DNA of 64,000 bases from Pseudomonas sp. RIT-562 (GTDB taxonomy: Bacteria; Pseudomonadota; Gammaproteobacteria; Pseudomonadales; Pseudomonadaceae), in the NCBI RefSeq assembly GCF_026241895.1, contig NZ_JAPJIV010000016.1, positions 1-64,000 on the forward strand. Direction: 5' to 3'. The position numbers and the translations under genes are program-made. The notes beneath the pieces were generated by a model. That model searched no databases, was not told where the DNA came from, and was given only the letters and a program-made list of their open reading frames with translations. Positions 8,417 through 15,454 of the stretch are shown one piece after another (the stretch's first letter is position 1; each line of letters begins with the position of its first letter).

Positions 8417-9049
8417 CTACTGCACCATGCCACTTTCACGGGCATACGCAAACAGGCCCACATCATTGGCGATGCCCAGCCGCTGCATGGCCATGTTCTT
8501 CTGTTTGCTGATGGTGGAAACACTGCGCTTGAACCGATTGGCGATTTCACTGACGGTCATGCCACTGGCGAGCATTCTCACGACCTCATACTCCTTCGCC
8601 GACAATACGGGGAGATTCGACTGGTTCCGGGCGTCGACCTGAAGCAGCGTCGTGCGCAACGATCGGCTGACAAACCGGCGACCTTCGGCCACTGACTTGA
8701 TCGCCATGGGCAGCTCCTGCGCCGACGCGTCCTTGGCCACGATTCCCTGGACCCCTTGGGCAAAGGTGGCCCTGAGTGTCATCACGTTGGCGAACATGGT
8801 CACCAGGATGATCTGCATTTTCGGGTAGGTACGCCGCACCTGGCTCAACATCTTCAGCCCGTCCGCGTGGGAGTTCCCGGGCATGGAAAAGTCTGTGACC
8901 AGTAAATCACAAGGTGTAGTGGCGAGCAGGTCGAGCAGGCTGTCAGGGCCATCAGCTTCGCCGAGGACCTCACAGTTCGCATTCAGATTTACGAGCATTC
9001 GCAGGCCGATGCGGACGACAGGATGGTCGTCAGCGATGATTACACGCAT
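8417..9049 (-). CDS. Orphan response regulator, RcsB/FimZ/BvgA type (REC + LuxR-type HTH)
   Basis: 210 residues. The receiver domain has the acidic pair D7-D8, phosphoacceptor D53 (LLVTDFSMPG), T84 and K106, so it looks phosphorylatable. The C-terminal HTH (about 147-205) reads LSAKEYEVVRMLASGMTVSE and then SVSTISKQKNMAMQRLG. This is the RcsB-like form, not the TVKTH form of most LuxR proteins. I chose the ATG at 9047-9049; an in-frame ATG at 9059-9061 has a GGG too close to it. No sensor kinase gene is adjacent. The gene is divergent from the chaperone-usher genes across 357 bp and is the likely regulator of that locus (inference from position). Confidence 0.88.
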   Translation of the reverse strand: MRVIIADDHPVVRIGLRMLVNLNANCEVLGEADGPDSLLDLLATTPCDLLVTDFSMPGNSHADGLKMLSQVRRTYPKMQIILVTMFANVMTLRATFAQGVQGIVAKDASAQELPMAIKSVAEGRRFVSRSLRTTLLQVDARNQSNLPVLSAKEYEVVRMLASGMTVSEIANRFKRSVSTISKQKNMAMQRLGIANDVGLFAYARESGMVQ

Positions 9050-9406
9050 TGTAGGATTCATCCCGTTTAGTGACTGGAATTGGGGAAAATAGCGCCGCCA
9101 TAGCGCCACTACAACACCATCAAACAATGGCAAATCCGCCAAGATCAATACAACCGGGGGCCTGTCCGGTCTCCTACACAAAAGAAAAAAAATTCCTACG
9201 CGACTTACTTACAACAGCCGTGCGAAAGGACTACAGACAATAGCGGTTAAACGGCAAAAACTCATTTCCATCAACTCTTTCAACGTTTTTCGTATTAGTT
9301 GCATTTCAGCCCTCAGCCTCAATCGATAGATTGCATCCACCAACACCACACCGGGCAACATCACAGGTGGGGTACCGCCTATTCCCTAATACTTACGAGA
9401 AACGTC
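9050..9406. promoter_or_regulatory. Divergent regulator / fimbrial promoter region
   Basis: 357 bp, AT-rich from about 9180 to 9310, between the response regulator and the chaperone gene. TCCTAC occurs twice in the same orientation at 9172-9177 and 9194-9199, 22 bp apart (two helical turns), with an A tract between. The inverted form GTAGGA is at 9051-9056, by the regulator start. TTCCTA-like halves occur in RcsB boxes, so these are candidate sites. I could not assign -35/-10 boxes with confidence. Confidence 0.4.
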
Positions 9407-10123
9407 ATGCTGATGTTTTCAGATTTTAATCGCCGTTTGCTGCTGTCCGGCATCGTCGCACTCACCCTGCTGCCGAGCGCGCAGGCGAAGGCCGACGGCA
9501 TGGTGCCCAGTACTTCCGTGGTGATCGTCAATGAAGCTGACGGCGAAGCATCGGTGTCGGTGACCAACACCGATGCCACCCTCGCATTGATGCACGTCAC
9601 CCTCGAAGACATCGCCGAGGACAGCGAGTCCCTGTTGTTCGTCACACCACCGCTGGCGCGCGTCGAACCCGGCAAGAGCCAGCTGGTAAGGTTCATTCTG
9701 CAGTCGGAGAAACCGTTGCTCACCCAACGTTTGAAACGAGTCATTTTTGAAGGCATTCCCCAGGCTAAATCCGCCGCCGAAGCTGGCCAGGCACGAGTGG
9801 GTGTGACGCTGCGCCAGAACTTGCCGGTGATTCTGCACCCCAAGGGGCTGGCACCCAATCGCACGCCGTGGACCGACCTGCAATGGTCGCTGCGAGACGG
9901 GCAACTGACCGTGCGCAATGACACGCCGTATGTGGTCCGACTGAGCCAGGAAGTGCAACTGCTGCCCTCGGCAGGCAACGCAATGCTACCTAAAAGCTAC
10001 GTGTTGCCCGGCGAACACGTCAGCATCAAGGTGCCGGAGGGCAGCGCTAAGCAGGTGCGCTTTCAACCGGCAACCGTCTACGGCTTTGCAGTGCCGCATT
10101 ACGAAGCCCCCATCAAATCCTGA
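9407..10123 (+). CDS. Periplasmic fimbrial chaperone, YhcA-like
   Basis: 238 residues from the ATG at 9407; longer frames upstream lack a signal. Signal peptide about 1-27 (LLLSGIVALTLLPSAQAKA), then an Ig-like PapD fold. Recognisable parts are the strand VVIVNEADGEASVSVTNTD, the F1-G1 region (VEPGKSQLVRFIL, then LKRVIFEGIPQ) and VGVTLRQNLPVILHPKGL. It should cap subunits in the periplasm and carry them to the usher. By eye, the PapD anchor residues Arg8 (here Ser in PSTSVV) and Lys112 (here in QNLPVIL) are not conserved. This sets it apart from classical FGS/FGL chaperones and nearer the chaperone of the E. coli gltF-yhcADEF locus. First gene of the locus; the usher follows after 126 bp. Confidence 0.88.
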   Translation: MLMFSDFNRRLLLSGIVALTLLPSAQAKADGMVPSTSVVIVNEADGEASVSVTNTDATLALMHVTLEDIAEDSESLLFVTPPLARVEPGKSQLVRFILQSEKPLLTQRLKRVIFEGIPQAKSAAEAGQARVGVTLRQNLPVILHPKGLAPNRTPWTDLQWSLRDGQLTVRNDTPYVVRLSQEVQLLPSAGNAMLPKSYVLPGEHVSIKVPEGSAKQVRFQPATVYGFAVPHYEAPIKS

Positions 10124-10249
10124 AACCACGCTACGAAGAAACCGTGAGCGCCTGCATCCACAGCCGACGGCCTCCAAGCCCTTCGCCACGCGCGTGATTA
10201 AGCCCCAGGCACAGCAGCCCGGCACGCCGAAATAACTCAAGTGAGCCCG

Positions 10250-12718
10250 ATGAACACCGTATTGAATTACCGTGATGGCGAAGCCATGCCCGCGATTCGT
10301 GCCAGCGCTGCACCAAAGTGGTTGCGAAGGCTGATGCTGCTGGCGCTGCTGCTGACTCTGGCATTGATGATGCTCTATGCGCATGGCGCCGAGTCCGTGC
10401 CAGCCTCGTTCGACGAGGACACGTTGCTGCAGCGGGGCATCGATCCAGCGCTGGCAACGTTACTGATGCATGCTCCGCGATTCACTGCGGGCAGGCACCC
10501 CGTCACGCTCACCGTCAACGGCCAGCGCCAGGGCCGGGTCGACGTCGCATTTAATGAAGACGGTGCGCTGTGCTTCGATCGCGGCCTGGTGGATGCCGCC
10601 AATTTGAATGTGCCTGCGGACTTGCTGGACGATGGCCGCTGCCATGACTTCCTTGGCACTTCGCCGCAGACCATCATCGAACCGGACCCGGCGAACCTGG
10701 CCCTGTCGCTGATTGTGCCCACTGACTCGATTCGCCCGACGGCCAGGGACTTTTCCGGCTATCAAACCGGCGGCATTGCCGGCCTGATCAACTACGACGT
10801 CACCGGTTTGCACAGCCGCTATGGCGACCAGTCGAGCCGCTACGCTTCCGCCAATACCGAGCTCGGCTTCAACGCCGGGGACTGGATCGTGCGCAGTCGC
10901 CAGGTGCAGACCTGGCAGGACGACGTGTCCCGCACCACACATATCGCGGCATACGCCCAACGAACCTTTGCCAGCCAGGAAATGGTCTTGCAGGCGGGCC
11001 AGATCAACCTCTACAACCCGGTGCTGGCTGGCGCCCAGATCACCGGCGTGCAAGTGCTGAACGAACAGGCCCTGCAGGTTGAATCCCAAGGCGCCGTGAT
11101 CGAGGGCATCGCCAACAGCCAGGCGCAGGTGGAAGTCCGTCAGAACGGTTCCCTGATCCATTCCACGGTGGTGCCGGCCGGTCCTTTTGCACTGGATAAC
11201 GTGCGGCGCCTGAACACCCGTTCCGACGTCGAAGTCACGATCAAGGAGGCCGACGGCAGCGAGCGCCGTTTTACCGTGCCTGCGGCCATGCTCGGGATCG
11301 GCCTGCCCGCACCGGGTTACTCGTTGGCGGCCGGTCGGGTGCGCAGCGTCAGTGGCACCGAGGGCAGCGATCCCTGGGTGATCAGCGGCGGCTGGAGCGG
11401 CGCGCTCACCCCGCAATTGTTGCTCAGCAGCGGCCTGACCGGTGCTGCCAAGTACAGTGCGGCAGGGGCCAGCATCGGCCTGCTGCCGTTAGCGTCCACC
11501 CAGGTCCAGGCGGCGCTGACAGGCGCCAACGCCAGCGGCAGGAAGGCCAGCAAGGGGCTGCAGGCGGACTTGAGCCTGTCGCACCGTTTGAATGATCAGT
11601 GGGCACTCAACGCCGGCACTTCCTACCGCACGCTGGGTTACCGCGAGCTGGAAGATGCGGTCTTCGAAGGCACCAACGACAACCACAAGTCGCGTTATCG
11701 CGATCAGCAGAGCGCGGCCTTGTCCTGGTCCCATGCTTGGCTGGGCGCGTTCAGCAGCGGCTTGAGCCGCTCCAGTTCATTCGACGGCCAAAGCAGCAGC
11801 CGCGCCATCGCTTCCTGGGGCACCAGCATCGCCGGAGTATCGGTATCCGCCACTGCCGAATGGCAGGTCAGCGGCGCCAACCGCAACGACGACAGTGTCT
11901 ACCTGAACCTGAGCTTTCCCTTGGGTGGGAACCGCCAGGCACGCAGCTGGGTACGCAGTTCCGACGGCGAATACCGCAGCGGCGTGGGCTTGAGCGAGCG
12001 GGTCAACGACCAGTTCGGTTACCGGGTAGGCGTCGAGCACGACACTCGCGACAAACAGGTCCAGACCACGGCCGGCGCTTCACTGCTGCCGCGCTACACC
12101 CAGCTGGATTTCAATTACACCCGCAGCGATGCCGACCGCTCCAGCTATCAGGCGAGCGCCCGCGGCGCAGCGGTGCTGCACGGCGGTGGGGTGACCATGT
12201 CGCCCTACCCGGTGAGCGACACCTTCGCCCTGTTGTCGGTTGGCGACATGGGCGCGATCAAGGTGTCCACGCCCAGCGGCCCGGTGTGGACCGACTGGCA
12301 AGGTCAGGCGGTGATCCCGCAGGTCGCGGCTTACGGCCGCAGCGCCGTGGAAGTCGACACCAAGACCCTGCCGCGCAACGCCGACATCAACAACGGCCTG
12401 GCAGTGATCTCGGCCGGTCGCGGCGCCGTCGACAACGTCGAATTCGGCATCACCCTGACCCGCCGCGCCCTGCTCAAAGCCACGACGGCCAACGGCGCAC
12501 CGCTTCCCCGCGGCGCGTCTGTGAGCACCGAGGATGGTGAGTTCGTGACGCTGGTGCAGGACGGCGGCCTGGTGTTCGTGCCCAACGCCCTCGACCGCCG
12601 TGCGTTGTGGATCAGCGCACCGGGAATGGAACGCTGTGCACTGAGTTTCGAATTACCGGCGGACGCCGACACCGACGCCTACTACGAAACAGCACCCGCC
12701 AAGTGCCGGGCGCTCTGA
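10250..12718 (+). CDS. Outer-membrane fimbrial usher (PapC/FimD family)
   Basis: 822 residues from ATG 10250; a GTG at 10241 is a possible alternative. A long N-terminal leader (about 1-45, hydrophobic LMLLALLLTLALMMLYAHG) precedes the periplasmic N-domain (SFDEDTLLQRGIDPALATLL) with a Cys pair near ALCFDRGL and GRCHDF. The 24-strand barrel and plug follow, with the plug-type segment VEVRQNGSLIHSTVVPAGPF. C-terminal domains carry VWTDWQGQAVIPQVAAYGR and TLPRNADINNG, as in FimD, and a last Cys pair (MERCALSF...APAKC). It would translocate and assemble DUF1120 subunits at the outer membrane. The next gene starts 10 bp after the stop, so they are co-transcribed. Confidence 0.93.
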   Translation: MNTVLNYRDGEAMPAIRASAAPKWLRRLMLLALLLTLALMMLYAHGAESVPASFDEDTLLQRGIDPALATLLMHAPRFTAGRHPVTLTVNGQRQGRVDVAFNEDGALCFDRGLVDAANLNVPADLLDDGRCHDFLGTSPQTIIEPDPANLALSLIVPTDSIRPTARDFSGYQTGGIAGLINYDVTGLHSRYGDQSSRYASANTELGFNAGDWIVRSRQVQTWQDDVSRTTHIAAYAQRTFASQEMVLQAGQINLYNPVLAGAQITGVQVLNEQALQVESQGAVIEGIANSQAQVEVRQNGSLIHSTVVPAGPFALDNVRRLNTRSDVEVTIKEADGSERRFTVPAAMLGIGLPAPGYSLAAGRVRSVSGTEGSDPWVISGGWSGALTPQLLLSSGLTGAAKYSAAGASIGLLPLASTQVQAALTGANASGRKASKGLQADLSLSHRLNDQWALNAGTSYRTLGYRELEDAVFEGTNDNHKSRYRDQQSAALSWSHAWLGAFSSGLSRSSSFDGQSSSRAIASWGTSIAGVSVSATAEWQVSGANRNDDSVYLNLSFPLGGNRQARSWVRSSDGEYRSGVGLSERVNDQFGYRVGVEHDTRDKQVQTTAGASLLPRYTQLDFNYTRSDADRSSYQASARGAAVLHGGGVTMSPYPVSDTFALLSVGDMGAIKVSTPSGPVWTDWQGQAVIPQVAAYGRSAVEVDTKTLPRNADINNGLAVISAGRGAVDNVEFGITLTRRALLKATTANGAPLPRGASVSTEDGEFVTLVQDGGLVFVPNALDRRALWISAPGMERCALSFELPADADTDAYYETAPAKCRAL

Positions 12719-12728
12719 GGATGACTTT

Positions 12729-13862
12729 ATGAAACTGCCACGCGTGCTGCTGCTCCTCGCCCCCCTGATGTCGAGCGGCTTGACTTCGCTGGCCATGGCC
12801 GACGAGTGTCAGTTCAGCCTGAGCCAGCCGCTACTCGACTACGGCCTGATGAACCGCGCGATACAGCCCAATGGCGGCCAGGAGCGCCACCTTGGTGTGC
12901 GCAACCTGAGCCTCAGCCTGAGCTGTGCGCAGCCCACCGACGTCAGCCTGTTCTACCGAGCCATGGCCGCGACTGCCGAGCGCTTCCACTTTGCCGATCG
13001 CGGCAGCTATCAGGTCCGCATCCGCGATGCCGTGCTCGATGGTCATTCTGTGGATATCGGCCTGATTGCCGGGCCGGGTCAGCCGCCCACCGAAACGGCC
13101 TCGACACTGATCTGGCGTCCGGGCCACGGGGTGGTTGCGGTACAGGCGGGAGCGCCGTCCCAGGGTCGCACTTTTTCCGCCCAGCTTGAGGTCACTGCGT
13201 GGGTTCAGGAACAAGGGATGCTGCTACGTGAGGAGGTCACCTGGGACACCGCCGGGGTATTCGACGCCATCGCGCCGGGGCTCACTCGGGAAGCGAACCT
13301 GCGCGCCCGGTTTGCCCCGGCGGCCTGTCAACCCATGCTGTCCAATGGCGGCCTAGTCGACCTCGGCACCCTGTCAAACAAAGACCTGAACGCCGACAAA
13401 AGCACTCGCCTGCCCGACAAGTCCTTGACCCTGACCGTTGGCTGCGACGCGCCGACGGCATTTGCCTTGGTCATGCACGACAACCGCCTGGGCTCGGCGA
13501 CCGTGGACAGCGACATCTACTACGGCCTGGGCAAGGACAGCCGCGACCACAAAATTGGCCTGTACTCGCTGCACTTCGACCCCAACGACGCCAGCGCCGA
13601 CCGTTACCCCAAGCTTTATCGAACCGACTCCACCACCGGTGGCAGAGCCTGGAGTTCCAGCAGCGCCAATCCGATTCCCATCGGCAAGACCAGTTACCTG
13701 GCGTTTACCGACACCGCCGGCAGCACCTCCGGCCCGGTGATGATCCAGACACTCGCTACCCGGGTGACGGTGCAAGCCGTCATCGCCCCGACCAACGACC
13801 TCGACCTGAGCAGCGCCATCGACCTCGATGGCGCCGCGACGATCGAGATTCTGTACCTGTAA
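12729..13862 (+). CDS. Two-domain GltF/DUF1120 subunit, likely tip adhesin
   Basis: 377 residues with a signal peptide (1-24, ending LAMA|DE). Residues about 25-200 form a domain I cannot place (with SLSLSCAQPTDVSLFYRAMA and a beta-rich LIWRPGHGVVAVQAG). From about 203 there is a DUF1120 domain (AACQPMLSNGGLVDLGTLSNK, LTLTVGCDAPTAF, ending IDLDGAATIEILYL). It is clearly homologous to the two small proteins downstream. An extra N-terminal domain on a pilin-like C-terminal domain is the layout of chaperone-usher tip adhesins, so I infer adhesin or tip. The ligand is unknown. It starts 10 bp after the usher stop. Confidence 0.82.
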   Translation: MKLPRVLLLLAPLMSSGLTSLAMADECQFSLSQPLLDYGLMNRAIQPNGGQERHLGVRNLSLSLSCAQPTDVSLFYRAMAATAERFHFADRGSYQVRIRDAVLDGHSVDIGLIAGPGQPPTETASTLIWRPGHGVVAVQAGAPSQGRTFSAQLEVTAWVQEQGMLLREEVTWDTAGVFDAIAPGLTREANLRARFAPAACQPMLSNGGLVDLGTLSNKDLNADKSTRLPDKSLTLTVGCDAPTAFALVMHDNRLGSATVDSDIYYGLGKDSRDHKIGLYSLHFDPNDASADRYPKLYRTDSTTGGRAWSSSSANPIPIGKTSYLAFTDTAGSTSGPVMIQTLATRVTVQAVIAPTNDLDLSSAIDLDGAATIEILYL

Positions 13863-13935
13863 CCCCCAAACCGAACCTGATGGATCGTGAGCGCAGTTGG
13901 GCGCAACGCCACCATCAAGTCCACTAACCATAAAA

Positions 13936-14571
13936 GTGAATAAACAAATGATGAAAAAGTACTTAGCAGCACTCTCCGCCACCGCACTGATCGGCATCGC
14001 CCCTTCTGCACTGGCGGCTTCGACCACCGAGTTGAAAGTCACTGGCATCATTACGCCAGCGGCGTGCGTACCAACATTGTCCAGTGGCGGAATCGTCGAT
14101 CACGGCAAGATATCCTCCAAGGACCTGAACCAGACCAAGGAGACACGCTTGACTCCATATACATTGCAATTCTCTGTGAATTGCGATTCCGCGACAGTGT
14201 TCACGTTGAAGCCGATCGATAACAGACCGAATACCGACCACGATAACGGTGAGCTTTTCGGTTTGGGCAAGATAAACGGCGATCAGAGGCTCGGCGGCTT
14301 CCAGGGCTACTTCGGCAACTCTGTAGCCGACGGTGTGCCCGCAATCACACTAGGCTCCACAAACAATGGCAACAGCTGGTCTAAAGTTTCCGGTTTCTAC
14401 CCCTACATGCTTTACGCAGTCGGTTCCCCCGCTGATCAAGCCACTCCGATAGCCGTGAAGGATCTGGTCACAGACCTTCAAGTCCAAACGTTCATTGCCA
14501 GGGCAGACTCACTGGACCTCGGCAACGAAGTGAATATAGACGGCTCCGCAACCCTGGAAATCCGTTACTGA
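13936..14571 (+). CDS. Small exported GltF/DUF1120 pilin-like subunit, copy A
   Basis: 211 residues from GTG 13936, or 207 from ATG 13948; both starts also exist in copy B. The Shine-Dalgarno is weak in each. Signal peptide about 1-31 (YLAALSATALIGIAPSALA). The mature part starts STTELKVTGIITPAACVP. Two Cys flank 38 residues (AACVP... SVNCDS), like the pilin A-B disulfide, and the C-terminus is ATLEIRY with the terminal Tyr typical of donor-strand pilins. It probably forms the fibre or an accessory subunit. The DNA is AT-richer than its neighbours: 28/60 G+C at 14161-14220 against 41/60 at 13441-13500. Confidence 0.82.
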   Translation: MNKQMMKKYLAALSATALIGIAPSALAASTTELKVTGIITPAACVPTLSSGGIVDHGKISSKDLNQTKETRLTPYTLQFSVNCDSATVFTLKPIDNRPNTDHDNGELFGLGKINGDQRLGGFQGYFGNSVADGVPAITLGSTNNGNSWSKVSGFYPYMLYAVGSPADQATPIAVKDLVTDLQVQTFIARADSLDLGNEVNIDGSATLEIRY

Positions 14572-14587
14572 TTCCCGACCTAGCCCC

Positions 14588-14619
14588 GAGCCTCTCGCCA
14601 GCTAACTGGCAAGAGGCTC
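14588..14619. terminator. Stem-loop after DUF1120 copy A
   Basis: GAGCCTCTCGCCAG pairs with CTGGCAAGAGGCTC (one mismatch) around a CTAA loop, 16 bp after the stop. There is no T tract, so it may protect the mRNA end or attenuate. The same structure follows copy B. Confidence 0.55.
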
Positions 14620-14635
14620 CGGGCCCCTCCCCCCG

Positions 14636-14728
14636 TCACTGGCGTCTACGGACACCGCCGGCAGCAACTCCGGCCCGGAACTGATCGAGACAATCAACAT
14701 CAGGGCCACTGACCAGATAAGTGAATAA
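14636..14728 (+). pseudogene. Remnant 3' end of a DUF1120 gene between copies A and B
   Basis: 14639-14692 matches 13698-13751, the 3' part of the 377-residue gene, at 47 of 54 bases. In frame it reads LASTDTAGSNSGPELIET, against LAFTDTAGSTSGPVMIQT in the intact gene, and runs on through INIRATDQ to a TAA at 14726-14728. There is no start or upstream part, so it is a fragment left by recombination or duplication. It abuts copy B and overlaps its GTG start. Confidence 0.75.
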
Positions 14729-15356
14729 AACAATGATCAAGCGGTATTTGGCAGCACTCTGCGCAACTGCACTAATCGGCGTTGCCCCGCCTGCGGTGGC
14801 GGCTTCGACCACCGAGTTGAAAGTCACTGGCATCATCACGCCAGCGGCGTGCGTACCAACATTGTCCAGTGGCGGAATCGTCGATCACGGCAAGATTTCC
14901 TCCCAGGACCTGAACCAGACCAAGGAAACACGCTTGGCTCAACATACGTTGCAGTTCTCTGTGAATTGCGATTCCGCGACAGTGTTCACGTTGAAGCCGA
15001 TCGATAACAGACCGAATACCGACCATGATCGCGGAGAGCTTTTCGGTTTGGGCAAGATAAACGGCGATCAGCGGCTCGGCGGCTTCCTGCCCTCCTTCCA
15101 CAATGTTGTAGCCGACGGTGTGCCCGCAATCACCCTGGGCTCCATAGACAATGGCAACAGCTGGTATCGAAACTCCTTTATCTTCCCCTACGCAGTTAAC
15201 GCAGTCGGCTCCCCTGCTGATCCATCTACTCCGATAGCCGTCAAGGATCTGGCCACAGACCTGCTGATCAACACCTACATTGCCAGGGCAGACTCACTGG
15301 ACCTTGGCAATGAAGTGGCTATAGACGGCTCCACAACACTGGAAATCCGTTACTGA
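14721..15356 (+). CDS. Small exported GltF/DUF1120 pilin-like subunit, copy B
   Basis: 211 residues, exactly as long as copy A and near-identical for much of its length (TELKVTGIITPAACVPTLSS is shared). Differences cluster in the middle (LPSFHNVV, YRNSFIFPYAVNAV) and near LLINTYIARAD. It has the same signal peptide, the same Cys pair with 38 residues between, and a C-terminal LEIRY. The start is GTG 14721 or ATG 14733. As a tandem paralog it may be an alternative or minor subunit; the variable middle could be surface-exposed (inference). A stem-loop follows the stop. Confidence 0.82.
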   Translation: MNKTMIKRYLAALCATALIGVAPPAVAASTTELKVTGIITPAACVPTLSSGGIVDHGKISSQDLNQTKETRLAQHTLQFSVNCDSATVFTLKPIDNRPNTDHDRGELFGLGKINGDQRLGGFLPSFHNVVADGVPAITLGSIDNGNSWYRNSFIFPYAVNAVGSPADPSTPIAVKDLATDLLINTYIARADSLDLGNEVAIDGSTTLEIRY

Positions 15357-15373
15357 TTTCCCGACCTTGCACG

Positions 15374-15405
15374 AAACCTCTCGTCAGCTAACTGGCGAGA
15401 GGTTT
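15374..15405. terminator. Stem-loop between DUF1120 copy B and the MFS gene
   Basis: AAACCTCTCG...CGAGAGGTTT, perfect 10-bp arms with a short inner CAG/CTG pairing, between two convergent genes. It lacks a long T tract. It could end either transcript. Confidence 0.6.
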
Positions 15406-15454
15406 GGCGCGACAACCGCCACGGCTCGGCGACGTCGGGTAGGGTGAGCTTGAG

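Noticed and set aside
11599..12540. A 313-codon +1 frame inside the usher gene
   Set aside because: Arg/Gln/Gly-rich low-complexity composition with no protein motif; the usher frame is intact through this region.
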